DNA of 64,000 nucleotides from Paenibacillus eucommiae (GTDB lineage: Bacteria; Bacillota; Bacilli; Paenibacillales; NBRC-103111), in contig NZ_JAGGLB010000031.1 of the NCBI RefSeq assembly GCF_017874215.1, positions 61,075 to 125,074 on the forward strand. The letters are read 5' to 3'. The position numbers were made by a program, and so were the translations under genes. The notes below the pieces were generated by a model. The model had not been told where the DNA came from. It saw only the letters and a list, made by a program, of their open reading frames with translations, and did no database searches. Positions 52,353-61,289 of the stretch are shown piece by piece (positions within the stretch are counted from its first letter, which is position 1; each line of letters opens with the position of its first letter).

Positions 52353-53637
52353 GAAGCGTCCCTCCCTGCACGACGATGTCGCCGTTTTTGATAACCATAT
52401 CAACGAGATTAACGCCAAAGTTATATTGCAAAAATTGATAGTTAGGAGCGTCAAACAGAACAAGATCTGCTTTTTTCCCCGTTTCGATGCTGCCGATTTC
52501 TTCAGCTCTCCCGATAGCATAAGCCGCATTGATCGTGCTGGCTGTAATGACCTCTGCTGGCGTCATCTTCATCGTAAAACAAGCTAAATTCATAATGAGC
52601 GGCAGTGACTCCGTAGGAGAAGAACCTGGATTGCGATCGGTCGAAAGCGCCACCGCAACCCCATTTTCAATCATCTCGCGGGCTCTTGCCGGAGACTCCA
52701 TCAAGTACAGCGCAGTTCCCGGCAGCAATACAGCCACCACTCCCGCCTGTGCCATCATCCGAATCCCTTCATCTGAAGCTTTCAGCAGGTGATCCGCTGA
52801 AATAGCGCCGAGCTTGGCAGCCAATTCCGCTCCGCCGAATGAAACGATCTCATCGGCGTGTATTTTGGGAATGAGGCCCCATCTTTTCCCCGCCTCCAGA
52901 ATCCGTTCCGACTGTTCGACGGTAAAGACGCCTTGCTCGCAGAAAACATCGCAAAACTCAGCCAATTGTTCATCCGCGACCTTTGGAAGCATGTCTTCGA
53001 TAACGTACCGGACATAGTCATCCGGATTCGCTTTATATTCGGACGGAACAGCATGCGCACCCATGAAAGTCGACACGATATCGACAGGATGGGAATCATT
53101 TAATTTTCGGGCGGCACGAAGCTGTTTCAACTCATCTTCAACCGTTAAGCCGTATCCGCTTTTGGCTTCGATGGTTGTCACTCCGTACTGTATAAAACGG
53201 TCCAGCCGGCGCCGGGACTGCTCGATAAGCTGTTGTTCCGAAGCAGCCCTCGTCTGGGTAGTAGAATACAAGATTCCACCACCCTGCTGCAAAATTTCGA
53301 TATAAGTAGCACCATTCAGGCGCATTTCAAGCTCATGCTCCCTGCTGCCGGCAAATACTAAGTGGGTGTGCGGATCGACCAATCCCGGCAGCACTATTTT
53401 TCCCTCCGCTTCGATTCTTTGAACCTGCGCATCCGTCTCCCGGTCTTCGAATGATCGAACCCATGCCTCGGCATCGCCGTGAGCTCCGACAAACACGATC
53501 CGATCGTTCTCCAGAACGACCCCACCATGCTCAATAACGCGGATATCGCTCATTTCCGAGCCTGTTTTCGGCTTGTTACCCGATCCGGCAACGGTGACTA
53601 CCTGAGACGCTCGTCGTATATATAACAATCGTTTCAT
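52345..53637 (-). CDS. hutI: imidazolonepropionase
   Basis: 430-residue amidohydrolase that opens 4-imidazolone-5-propanoate to N-formimidoyl-glutamate. The metal motif HTHLVFAGSREHE is at ~90-102, then the ring-binding GATYIEILQQGGGI, HADEIVSFGG and STDRNPGSSP. Typical length. ATG with GAGGAG before it. It follows hutU by 18 bp. Its presence supports a pathway through normal (sulfur-free) urocanate and imidazolonepropionate. Confidence 0.95.
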   Translation of the reverse strand: MKRLLYIRRASQVVTVAGSGNKPKTGSEMSDIRVIEHGGVVLENDRIVFVGAHGDAEAWVRSFEDRETDAQVQRIEAEGKIVLPGLVDPHTHLVFAGSREHELEMRLNGATYIEILQQGGGILYSTTQTRAASEQQLIEQSRRRLDRFIQYGVTTIEAKSGYGLTVEDELKQLRAARKLNDSHPVDIVSTFMGAHAVPSEYKANPDDYVRYVIEDMLPKVADEQLAEFCDVFCEQGVFTVEQSERILEAGKRWGLIPKIHADEIVSFGGAELAAKLGAISADHLLKASDEGIRMMAQAGVVAVLLPGTALYLMESPARAREMIENGVAVALSTDRNPGSSPTESLPLIMNLACFTMKMTPAEVITASTINAAYAIGRAEEIGSIETGKKADLVLFDAPNYQFLQYNFGVNLVDMVIKNGDIVVQGGTLLV

Positions 53638-53655
53638 GACCGGTCTCCTCGCTTT

Positions 53656-55317
53656 CTATTTCAGCATCGGCATGCGAATATCGTGCTTCTTCGCTGTTTC
53701 AATCGCCAGGTCGTAACCAGCATCCGCGTGCCGGACTACGCCCATACCCGGATCAGATGTCAAAACTCGTTCCAGCCGGACTGCTGCTTCCTCTGTCCCA
53801 TCTGCGACGACAACCATACCCGCATGCAGCGAATAACCCATGCCTACGCCGCCTCCATGATGCACAGATACCCAACTGGCTCCTGCGGACGTATTGATCA
53901 AAGCATTCAGAATCGGCCAATCTGCTATCGCATCACTACCGTCCTTCATCGCTTCCGTCTCTCTGTTAGGAGAAGCGACAGAACCCGCATCCAAATGGTC
54001 TCTGCCGATAACGATCGGAGCAGATAACTCACCCGAAGCTACCATGTCGTTAATGATTTTACCGAATCTAGCCCGTTCACCATACCCTAACCAGCAAATT
54101 CTAGCAGGAAGTCCTTGAAAAGCAATTCGTTCACGAGCCATGGAGATCCACTTACTAAGAGCTTTGTTTTCCGGGAACTCTTTCAGCAGCGCCTCGTCCA
54201 GCTTACATATATCCTGCGGATCTCCTGACAGCGCAGCCCAACGAAAAGGGCCTTTCCCCTCGCAAAATAGAGGTCTAATATACGCCGGAACGAAGCCCGG
54301 AAAATCATAGGCGTTCTCTACGCCTTCCTTCTGTGCGATCTCACGGATATTGTTGCCATAGTCAAAAGCAATGGCGCCAAGCTCCTGCATCTTCAATATG
54401 GCTTGAACATGAACCGCCATGCTTGCTTTGGATAGAATGACGTATTTTTTCGGCTCCGTTTCTCTCAATGCTTTTCCATCCTCAAGGCTTAACCCCGCTG
54501 GCAAATATCCGTTCAAAGGATCATGGGCCGATGTCTGATCGGTGATGATGTCCGGAATGAAATTTCTTTTGACCATTTCTGGCAAGATTTCCGCAGCATT
54601 GCCGAGGAGTCCGATGGATAACGCTTGTCCTGCTTGCTTGGCATCGGAAGCGATACTAATCGCTTCGTCGAGGGATTCAACGAGAATGTCGCAATACCGG
54701 GTTTCAATACGTTTCTCGATTCTCGTCCGATCCACTTCAATGGCAATACATACGCCATCATTCAACGTAACGGCAAGCGGCTGCGCGCCTCCCATACCGC
54801 CAAGCCCTGCTGTTACGGTTATCGTTCCTCTTAAACTTCCATTGAAATGCTGTCTGGCGCATTCCCCGAAAGTTTCGTAAGTGCCTTGTACGATTCCTTG
54901 GCTGCCGATGTATATCCAGCTTCCTGCCGTCATTTGCCCATACATGATCAGACCTTTCTGATCTAACTCATGGAATTTTTCCCAGTTTGCCCAGGCAGGT
55001 ACGAGATTGGAATTGGCCAGTAAAACTCTGGGAGCATCTTTATGAGTGCGAAAAACAGCAACAGGTTTCCCTGATTGAACAAGCAGCGTCTCATTTTCTT
55101 CCAAATTTTTCAAACTCTCTACAATGCCGTCAAAGCTTTCCCAGTTACGCGCCGCTTTTCCTATACCACCATATACGATCAATTGCTCCGGGTGCTCCGC
55201 GACTTCAGGGTCCAGGTTGTTCATCAGCATCCGAAGTGCGGCTTCCTGAACCCAGCCTTTGGTATTTAGTGTTCGGCCCCGGGGAGCTCTTATGACTCTA
55301 TTAGCATGTTGTTGCAT
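53656..55317 (-). CDS. hutU: urocanate hydratase
   Basis: About 553 residues from ATG at 55317 (AGGAGG 10 nt upstream; the frame opens 16 codons earlier). NAD+-dependent addition of water to urocanate, giving imidazolonepropionate. Family blocks are intact: GLGGMGGAQPLAVTLNDGVC, TDQTSAHDPLNGYLP, GLPARICWLGYGERAR (essential Cys) and VHHGGGVGMGYSLHAGM. It lies between the HutH-like lyase and hutI. Thiourocanate hydratase, a relative in ergothioneine breakdown, cannot be separated by eye. Confidence 0.94.
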   Translation of the reverse strand: MQQHANRVIRAPRGRTLNTKGWVQEAALRMLMNNLDPEVAEHPEQLIVYGGIGKAARNWESFDGIVESLKNLEENETLLVQSGKPVAVFRTHKDAPRVLLANSNLVPAWANWEKFHELDQKGLIMYGQMTAGSWIYIGSQGIVQGTYETFGECARQHFNGSLRGTITVTAGLGGMGGAQPLAVTLNDGVCIAIEVDRTRIEKRIETRYCDILVESLDEAISIASDAKQAGQALSIGLLGNAAEILPEMVKRNFIPDIITDQTSAHDPLNGYLPAGLSLEDGKALRETEPKKYVILSKASMAVHVQAILKMQELGAIAFDYGNNIREIAQKEGVENAYDFPGFVPAYIRPLFCEGKGPFRWAALSGDPQDICKLDEALLKEFPENKALSKWISMARERIAFQGLPARICWLGYGERARFGKIINDMVASGELSAPIVIGRDHLDAGSVASPNRETEAMKDGSDAIADWPILNALINTSAGASWVSVHHGGGVGMGYSLHAGMVVVADGTEEAAVRLERVLTSDPGMGVVRHADAGYDLAIETAKKHDIRMPMLK

Positions 55318-55380
55318 CTTCGTTCTTCCTCCTATAACTTCAACGTCTACTGTCCATGACTTCAACGTCTACCGTTCTTC

Positions 55381-56895
55381 TTATAGCTCTCCCACTCGCT
55401 CTTCCAACCGATTCACCCAACTTGGGTCCTCCACGATCGAAATCATCTGATGAAGATCCTGATAGAACACTCTATCTTCAACCCAAGCCGGGATGACGGA
55501 ACGAATCCATTCATGCATCAACCTGGTTCCTTTTCCAAATTGTAAAGGCTTGTGGAATTCCAGCGCTTGAGCTGCCGCAAGCAGTTCAATAGCCAGAACC
55601 TTCTGCGAATTGCGTACGACTTGGGCTGCTTTGAGAGCTGCCGGTGTCCCCATGCTCACATGGTCTTCTTGAAACGCGGAGGTCGGGATCGAATCTACGG
55701 AAATCGGATGCGAGAGAACTTTATTCTCCGCAACCAAAGAAGCCGCCACATACTGCGGTATCATAAAGCCAGAATTCACGCCGCTTCGGGCCACCAGAAA
55801 AGCAGGCAGCTCGCTGACGTGCGGATTCACAAGGCGGTCGATTCTACGCTCGGAAACGCTGGCGAGCTCCGATACCGCTATTGCGAGCATATCCATCGTC
55901 AAAGCCAGCGGTTCGCCGTGCGCATTGCAAGCAGATATGGCTGTGCCTCCGTCTCCATCATGATCAGCGAATATTAGCGGGTTGTCCGTTGCCGAATTGA
56001 TTTCGATCGATAAGATCTCTAGCGCATGATCCAGCTTGTCCCTGCAAGCGCCGTGAATCTGCGGCATCGATCGTATGCTAAGGGCGTCTTGCACCCGGTA
56101 ATCCTTATATGTCTCCGCGATTTCGCTTCCTTCCATCAGCCGAAGGAGATTATTCGCAACTTTCATCTGGCCTTTATAAGGTCTTGCTTGATGTACCCTC
56201 TTATCGAAAGCATAGTAAGTTCCTTTTAAAGCTTCAAAGCTCATCGTTCCTGCAATGTCCGCCCATTTCGCTAATTGAATCGCATCATAAAGGACTAGTG
56301 CACTAATACCGGTCATGCAGACCGTACCGTTGACGAGGGACAAACCTTCCTTGGCCTTCAAATTCAGCAAAGGAATACTTGCCAGCTTCATCGCTTCATC
56401 ACCGGGCATTAACCGGCCCTGATAATAGGCTTGTCCCAGTCCGATTGTCACCAAGGCTATATGCGCCATATGCGTCAAATAACCGACGGATCCCTGCGAT
56501 GGAACCCATGGGGTAACCTGCTTGTTTAACATTTCAACCAATACCTGAACCGTTTCCAGGCTGACGCCCGAATGCCCTTGGCAGAAGTTCAGTACGGCTG
56601 CGAATTGGATGCTCCGAACTTGATCGCGGGCTAGAGGCTCACCTACTCCGCAAGCATGACTCATGATGATGTTTCGCGATAATGTGGCCGCTTGTTCCGG
56701 TGAAATACGGCTTTTGCATAGGTCGCCGATTCCCGTATTAATTCCATAGACAACCGTGTCTTCATCCAGATTGTCTACCCATTGGCGGCTTTCGTTAATT
56801 TTGAAAGCCGCGCGTTCCGATATTTCAACGGTCTCTCCGTTTCTGGCTACCGCAACAAGATCTGCTATCGTCATTTGTCTTTCGTCGATTATCAC
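55381..56895 (-). CDS. HutH-family lyase lacking the MIO triad; candidate trimethylamine lyase
   Basis: 504 residues, aligns over its whole length with histidine ammonia-lyase, and sits in the operon position of hutH. The MIO cofactor of these enzymes forms from Ala-Ser-Gly in the motif GSxGASGDLAPL. Here residues 135-142 read GSVGYLTH: the triad is missing and the next residues are altered, while the flanks (VPSQ and AYYQG) align without other gaps. The catalytic Tyr of the DPYSLR motif is Leu272 (DALSIR), and the Phe of NFHG is Ala325 (NAHG). Tyr50 (VYGINTG), Arg275 and Glu410 (QEDHVSMG) are kept. So ordinary histidine deamination is unlikely. Ergothionase, a family member reported to work without MIO, eliminates trimethylamine from a betaine; the same chemistry on hercynine would give urocanate for hutU. 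GTG start after GGGGTGAGG. Confidence 0.88.
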   Translation of the reverse strand: MIIDERQMTIADLVAVARNGETVEISERAAFKINESRQWVDNLDEDTVVYGINTGIGDLCKSRISPEQAATLSRNIIMSHACGVGEPLARDQVRSIQFAAVLNFCQGHSGVSLETVQVLVEMLNKQVTPWVPSQGSVGYLTHMAHIALVTIGLGQAYYQGRLMPGDEAMKLASIPLLNLKAKEGLSLVNGTVCMTGISALVLYDAIQLAKWADIAGTMSFEALKGTYYAFDKRVHQARPYKGQMKVANNLLRLMEGSEIAETYKDYRVQDALSIRSMPQIHGACRDKLDHALEILSIEINSATDNPLIFADHDGDGGTAISACNAHGEPLALTMDMLAIAVSELASVSERRIDRLVNPHVSELPAFLVARSGVNSGFMIPQYVAASLVAENKVLSHPISVDSIPTSAFQEDHVSMGTPAALKAAQVVRNSQKVLAIELLAAAQALEFHKPLQFGKGTRLMHEWIRSVIPAWVEDRVFYQDLHQMISIVEDPSWVNRLEERVGEL

Positions 56896-56908
56896 TTTTC
56901 CTCACCCC

Positions 56909-57895
56909 TTACTCATGGAGTTCGGCTTTACGCTTACCCGCACTTAGCAGCGCTTGAACATGGGATAAGCTAAGGCGGCCGAGAACGGCGCCAATGCCGC
57001 TTACGATATAAAGAGCTTCCGCATTCTGTTTAAGCATAGCTGCAAGTGCTGACTTCAGATCCGTATCGGAAGAAATCGTCACTGTACCTGGCGGAATGCT
57101 CGTTACCGGACTGAGCTTCTCCATGGCCACCGTCACAGGGATCAAACTTAATTGCCTTATAATGTCGTCTCCACCCAATAAATTCGCAACAAATTCGTTC
57201 ACGGGATTGGTGATCAAAGCGAGCGGCTCGTCATATTGAACGACTTCCCCGTCTTTCATCACGATGATCTTATCCGCAAGCCGCAATGCTTCGTCCACAT
57301 CGTGCGTAACAAACAGAATCGTCTTGCGCAATTTCTTCTGAATATGAATCAATTCATCCTGCAGCTTCGTTCTGGTAATCGCATCTATCGCTCCGAAAGG
57401 TTCATCCATCAGCATAAAATGCGGGTCCGCCGCCAATGCGCGGGCAAGCCCTACGCGCTGCTGCTGTCCCCCCGACAACTGTCTCGGGTATCTGCCGCGG
57501 AACTCCTTCGGGTCCATATGAACCAATTCCAGCAATTCCGTTACTCTGCTGCTCATTCTTGGCTTGTCCCAGCCCAACATCTCTGGAACAACTGTAATGT
57601 TCTTCTCCACGGTCATATGTGGAAAAAGACCGTTCTGCTGGATGACGTATCCGATTTGCCGGCGCAGTTCGCCTACCGGAACCTCACGCGTATCTTTTCC
57701 GTTAACCAGAATGGCTCCCTCTGTTTGCTCGTAAAGCCGGTTTACCATTTTCAACAACGTCGTCTTTCCGCATCCGGAGCTTCCCACGATGGCCGTAAAC
57801 TGGCCCTCTGCCACTTCCAGGCTTACATTGTTTACCGCTGGCCGAGACGCCCCGGGAAACGTCTTGTGAACATTTTTAAGGATGATTCCGTTCAA
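56909..57895 (-). CDS. quaternary-amine-type ABC transporter ATP-binding protein
   Basis: About 328 residues from TTG at 57895 (AAAGGGGG 7 nt upstream). Walker A GSSGCGKTT, signature LSGGQQQRVGLARAL, Walker B FMLMDEPFGAIDA and switch His in FVTHDVDEAL. The C-terminal part after ~240 is a single CBS-like region (SDTDLKSALAAMLKQNAEALYIV), shorter than in OpuCA/ProV. It energises the two permeases and binding protein directly upstream and precedes the HutH-like gene by 14 bp, so substrate import and lyase are one transcript. Confidence 0.92.
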   Translation of the reverse strand: MNGIILKNVHKTFPGASRPAVNNVSLEVAEGQFTAIVGSSGCGKTTLLKMVNRLYEQTEGAILVNGKDTREVPVGELRRQIGYVIQQNGLFPHMTVEKNITVVPEMLGWDKPRMSSRVTELLELVHMDPKEFRGRYPRQLSGGQQQRVGLARALAADPHFMLMDEPFGAIDAITRTKLQDELIHIQKKLRKTILFVTHDVDEALRLADKIIVMKDGEVVQYDEPLALITNPVNEFVANLLGGDDIIRQLSLIPVTVAMEKLSPVTSIPPGTVTISSDTDLKSALAAMLKQNAEALYIVSGIGAVLGRLSLSHVQALLSAGKRKAELHE

Positions 57896-57955
57896 TGGAT
57901 AGCCCCCTTTATTGAAGGGACACAATGTTCATGTGTCCCTTCAATCACGATGGAT

Positions 57956-58870
57956 TTATTTGATTAATCCGTTTTCTTTCAAAAATTCCTTGGCAATGTC
58001 TTTCGGCTCTTCTTTAGCATCCCCGTCCGCTTTCCAGTTCAAATTCGTCATGACTTCAGAGGTCAGCAGGGCATTGATCTTGTTGATGATTTCACCGACT
58101 TCCGGATTGTTCTTCAGCGTTTCGCCGCGAATTTGCGTCGCCACTTGGTAAGGCGGCCAGAATTTTTTGTCATCTTCCAAAGAAACCAAATCCAGTCCGG
58201 CAATTTGTCCGTCTGTACCGAAGCCGATCGTAACGTCTGCTTCTTTACTTTGCAAAGCTTTGTATTTCAAACCGCCATCGAATAAAGGCGTTGCTTTGAA
58301 CTTGAAGCCACCGTACAGTTTCTGCAAGCCTGGCAGTCCGTCAGGACGCTCGCCCACCTCCGGAATAATCGCGAACGTAAGATCCTTGGCAGCTGCGGCC
58401 AGATCCGACAATGTTTTGAGATTGTACTTTTCGGCTACTTCCTTGGTTGTAACCATTACATACGTGTTATTAAATGAAGTGCGGTCCAATAGTTCGATGT
58501 CCCATTGCTTGTACTGCTTCTTAACTTCATCATAAACCGTTTGAGTGTCGGTCATCACTTCGCCTTTGAGGACGTCCATCAATGCCGTTCCGGTATATTC
58601 CGGGTACAGGTCGATATCGCCCTTTTTCAGCGCTTCAAAAGCAATTTGCGTTCCCGCTAGATTCAGTGATCTTTTCACTTTGTACCCGGCCTCTTCCAAC
58701 GCCTGAGAATAAAGCTCGCCGATAATATATTGTTCCGTGAATGCTTTAGCCCCGACTTTAATTGTCGGCTTGTCTCCGGATGAGGTATTTGAATTATTTC
58801 CACAAGCTGCAGCTACTACGACGAACATACATACCATACTAATAATTAGCATTTTTCTGATTGATTTCAT
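57956..58870 (-). CDS. OpuC/choline-type substrate-binding lipoprotein
   Basis: 304-residue lipoprotein, lipid cysteine C23 (VAAACGNNS). The mature part is an OpuAC-type (PF04069-like) binding domain: IKVGAKAFTEQYIIGELY start, DLYPEYTGTALMDVL and ATPLFDGGLKYKALQSKEADVTIGF. Family members bind betaine, choline, carnitine or, in EgtUV, ergothioneine, through aromatic cages (established). Separate lipoprotein, not fused to the permease. Ligand in this case inferred to be a histidine betaine because of the downstream genes; glycine betaine for osmoprotection is the plain alternative. Confidence 0.92.
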   Translation of the reverse strand: MKSIRKMLIISMVCMFVVVAAACGNNSNTSSGDKPTIKVGAKAFTEQYIIGELYSQALEEAGYKVKRSLNLAGTQIAFEALKKGDIDLYPEYTGTALMDVLKGEVMTDTQTVYDEVKKQYKQWDIELLDRTSFNNTYVMVTTKEVAEKYNLKTLSDLAAAAKDLTFAIIPEVGERPDGLPGLQKLYGGFKFKATPLFDGGLKYKALQSKEADVTIGFGTDGQIAGLDLVSLEDDKKFWPPYQVATQIRGETLKNNPEVGEIINKINALLTSEVMTNLNWKADGDAKEEPKDIAKEFLKENGLIK

Positions 58871-58904
58871 TTTAACTACCCCCTTGAATGGTATTGGGCT
58901 TGGT

Positions 58905-59549
58905 CTAGCTTAATGGCGGCGTGACCGCTTTTTCGATTCTTGCGGCGATAAGTTCAACCGAGAATGCAAGGAGTGCGATTGGAATTGCTCCGACGAGCAG
59001 CAGGGATGGTTTAATTAAAGCAACCCCATTCAACACGAATACTCCCAATCCTCCTCCGCCTATGAAAGCGGCAAGAGAGGCGCCGGCGATCACTTCAACG
59101 GATGCAGTGCGGATACCGGTAATGATGACGGGCAAGGCAAGAGGGAACTCGATGATTCGGAGCACTCTCGACTTTTCCATACCCATTCCGTACGCGGCTT
59201 CAATTACATTCGGATCTACTTCCTTAAAAGCAGTTACTGTATTAATCAAAATAGGCGGGCAAACGAGCAGCGTCAAAGCAATTAATGCCGGTTTGAAGCC
59301 GATTCCCACATAAGGCATGGCCAAAGCGAGTACGGCAAGACTCGGTATAATCCTTCCTATGTTGACTGCGTTGAGAACGACCATAGAAATTCGATTAGAC
59401 TTTGCCAGAAAGATGCCTAGCGGAATGCAAATGACTAACCCTATCGCAAGAGCGGAAATACTGAGCAGCAGATGAACTTTAACCGCTTCCGCGAAAGTCG
59501 CCTGGTTATTCATGATATACTGCCACGCTTCTCTAAACGTCCCCATCAC
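58905..59549 (-). CDS. quaternary-amine ABC transporter permease (second)
   Basis: 214-residue OpuCB/OpuCD-type permease with six membrane segments. The EAA loop is VIEAAYGMGMEKSRVLRIIEFPLALPVIITG. GTG start with AAGGGGG. It begins 5 bp after the end of the first permease gene. The two permeases would form a heterodimer with the ATPase at 56909-57895. Confidence 0.92.
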   Translation of the reverse strand: MMGTFREAWQYIMNNQATFAEAVKVHLLLSISALAIGLVICIPLGIFLAKSNRISMVVLNAVNIGRIIPSLAVLALAMPYVGIGFKPALIALTLLVCPPILINTVTAFKEVDPNVIEAAYGMGMEKSRVLRIIEFPLALPVIITGIRTASVEVIAGASLAAFIGGGGLGVFVLNGVALIKPSLLLVGAIPIALLAFSVELIAARIEKAVTPPLS

Positions 59550-59553
59550 CGCT

Positions 59554-60183
59554 TCACCCCCTTCTCCATGCTGCCCTGTTCATTGTTCTTTCGATCATAC
59601 GAAAGACGAAATCGGCCAATATGGACACAAATGCGACGGCAATCGTTCCGGCCAATATTTTGCCTTTATGATCCTGGGCAAGTCCCTCGAATATCAGTTC
59701 GCCCAAGCCGCCTGCATTAATATAAGCAGCAATCACGGTAATCCCGATCATCATAACGGTTGCGATGCGCACCCCCGCAATGATTACTGGCATGGCCAGC
59801 GGGAGTATAATTTGGCGGAAGATTTTCCCGCTGCTCATCCCCATCCCTCTTGCCGCTTCAATAATGGCAGGATCGACGGCTCGAACGGCGGAAACCATAT
59901 TGCGTACCAGCGTCATTTGAGAATACATAACAAGAGCAATGAGCGCCGGCTTCACACCTAAACCGAAAATCGGAATCATAAGCGCAAACAAGGCAAGACT
60001 TGGAATCGTATATAACAGTCCCAATATGACAATAACTGGCGTGTAGATCTTGCTAATCTTGTTCACGACGACCGTCAGAATGGTTGCCACGACAAGAGAA
60101 ATGATCAGCGAGACGAATACAAGAATGAAATGCTCCCTTAACAGCTCCCAAATCCGGTCAAAATGTTGAATAAGATAGTCCAT
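59554..60183 (-). CDS. quaternary-amine ABC transporter permease (first)
   Basis: 209-residue OpuC-type permease, six membrane segments, EAA loop IIEAARGMGMSSGKIFRQIILPLAMPVIIAG. First gene of the transporter set and, after the nucleoside hydrolase gene 40 bp upstream, second in the transcription unit. A cre-like site lies in that 40-bp gap, so an internal promoter or CcpA control point is possible. Confidence 0.92.
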   Translation of the reverse strand: MDYLIQHFDRIWELLREHFILVFVSLIISLVVATILTVVVNKISKIYTPVIVILGLLYTIPSLALFALMIPIFGLGVKPALIALVMYSQMTLVRNMVSAVRAVDPAIIEAARGMGMSSGKIFRQIILPLAMPVIIAGVRIATVMMIGITVIAAYINAGGLGELIFEGLAQDHKGKILAGTIAVAFVSILADFVFRMIERTMNRAAWRRG

Positions 60184-60206
60184 TCGATCCCCCCCTCGGT
60201 CCGGAT

Positions 60207-60220
60207 AGAAAACGTTTAGA
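60207..60220. promoter_or_regulatory. cre-like palindrome
   Basis: AGAAAACGTTTAGA resembles the CcpA operator (two mismatches to TGWAANCGNTNNCA). In the gap between nucleoside hydrolase and transporter genes; carbon catabolite control would suit a catabolic operon. Confidence 0.35.
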
Positions 60221-60222
60221 TG

Positions 60223-61191
60223 TTAGGAGGATACGCGTCCCGGGCCGTTGGCCATTAGCTCAAGCATCCATTCCCAGAAACCCTCGACGTCCACTTCCAC
60301 CGCCGCATCTATATTGGGTTCCCTGTTCATTACATTGTTGAAATCAGCCACGGTCATGCCGCGCGTGTTTTCACCGTCCAGCTCCACTGCAATGTTGTAT
60401 TTCTTGGTCGTAATCAAATCCGGGCGCACCAGCGCAGCCATGGCAAGCGCATCATGCATGTATGCCGGATCAAGCTCAACGCTTCCGTATAGTGATACGG
60501 CTGATAATTGATTTCTATTGATCATGAAATCAATGATCCGGGTCGATAGCTCTGCGAAAGGGTTATCTGTAACCGCTATCTTTTCGAAAACGGACTTCGG
60601 CATTTCAGTTTTTAACGTGACATCCAGACCTACCATGGTCAATGGAATGCCAGCGTCGAATACGATCTTAGCCGCATCCGGATCGACCCAAATGTTGAAT
60701 TCAGACGCTTGCGTCATATTTCCGCCTACCAGTGCTCCGCCCATGATCGTGATTCGTTTAATCAAGGTGTTCATGTCCGGATATCGAAGCAGCGCCAACG
60801 CTAAGTTGGTCAACGGGCCGCAAGCCAAAAGATGTAAGTCGCCTGCGCATTCCTTGGCAAAATGATAGATGGTATCCGCAGCATCTTTGTCGTAAAAGCC
60901 GCGCTTTGCCGGAGGCACAATGACGTTGCCTAAGCCCGATGGTCCGTGACTGATTGCGACGAAGAGTTCTTTCTTGAGTGGCCCTTCTGCGCCAAGTGCA
61001 ACGGGGATATCAAAGCCCAAATAATCGACGATGTTCAGGGTATTTGTGCTCGTCTTATCCAGCTCTACGCATCCTGCCACCGTCGTAATCGCTTTAATAT
61101 CCAGCGTGTCTTGATTGAGCAGCGCGCAGATCAGGGCAATGGCATCGTCTGTACCTGTATCGAAGTCCATAATATAAGGAATTTTTTTCAT
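60223..61191 (-). CDS. inosine-uridine-type nucleoside hydrolase
   Basis: About 322 residues from ATG at 61191 (GAGGAG 8 nt upstream). Calcium enzyme that cleaves N-ribosyl bonds of nucleosides. The DxDxxxDD motif is DFDTGTDDAIAL near the N-terminus; the second site has ITIMGGAL, EFNIWVDPDAA and the C-terminal MHDALAMAAL with the catalytic His. It is first in the minus-strand unit with the betaine-type transporter and hut genes, and a ribokinase gene lies divergently beyond the regulator, so ribose salvage may be linked to this operon. Its link to histidine-like substrates is unclear; an imidazole riboside cannot be excluded. Confidence 0.9.
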   Translation of the reverse strand: MKKIPYIMDFDTGTDDAIALICALLNQDTLDIKAITTVAGCVELDKTSTNTLNIVDYLGFDIPVALGAEGPLKKELFVAISHGPSGLGNVIVPPAKRGFYDKDAADTIYHFAKECAGDLHLLACGPLTNLALALLRYPDMNTLIKRITIMGGALVGGNMTQASEFNIWVDPDAAKIVFDAGIPLTMVGLDVTLKTEMPKSVFEKIAVTDNPFAELSTRIIDFMINRNQLSAVSLYGSVELDPAYMHDALAMAALVRPDLITTKKYNIAVELDGENTRGMTVADFNNVMNREPNIDAAVEVDVEGFWEWMLELMANGPGRVSS

Positions 61192-61289
61192 GCCTGACAC
61201 TCCTCGTTATCTTTTGTAAGGGAAAGCCCTCTCATACCTTTATGATAGCGAAAAGCTAAACCATTGCCTCTAGCTAAAATTGCTGAGTA

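Noticed and set aside
55381..56895. HutH-like gene as a pseudogene
   Set aside because: Frame is intact over full length, flanking motifs are well conserved, and the triad loss is a precise in-frame change accompanied by matching active-site substitutions, which fits a change of function.
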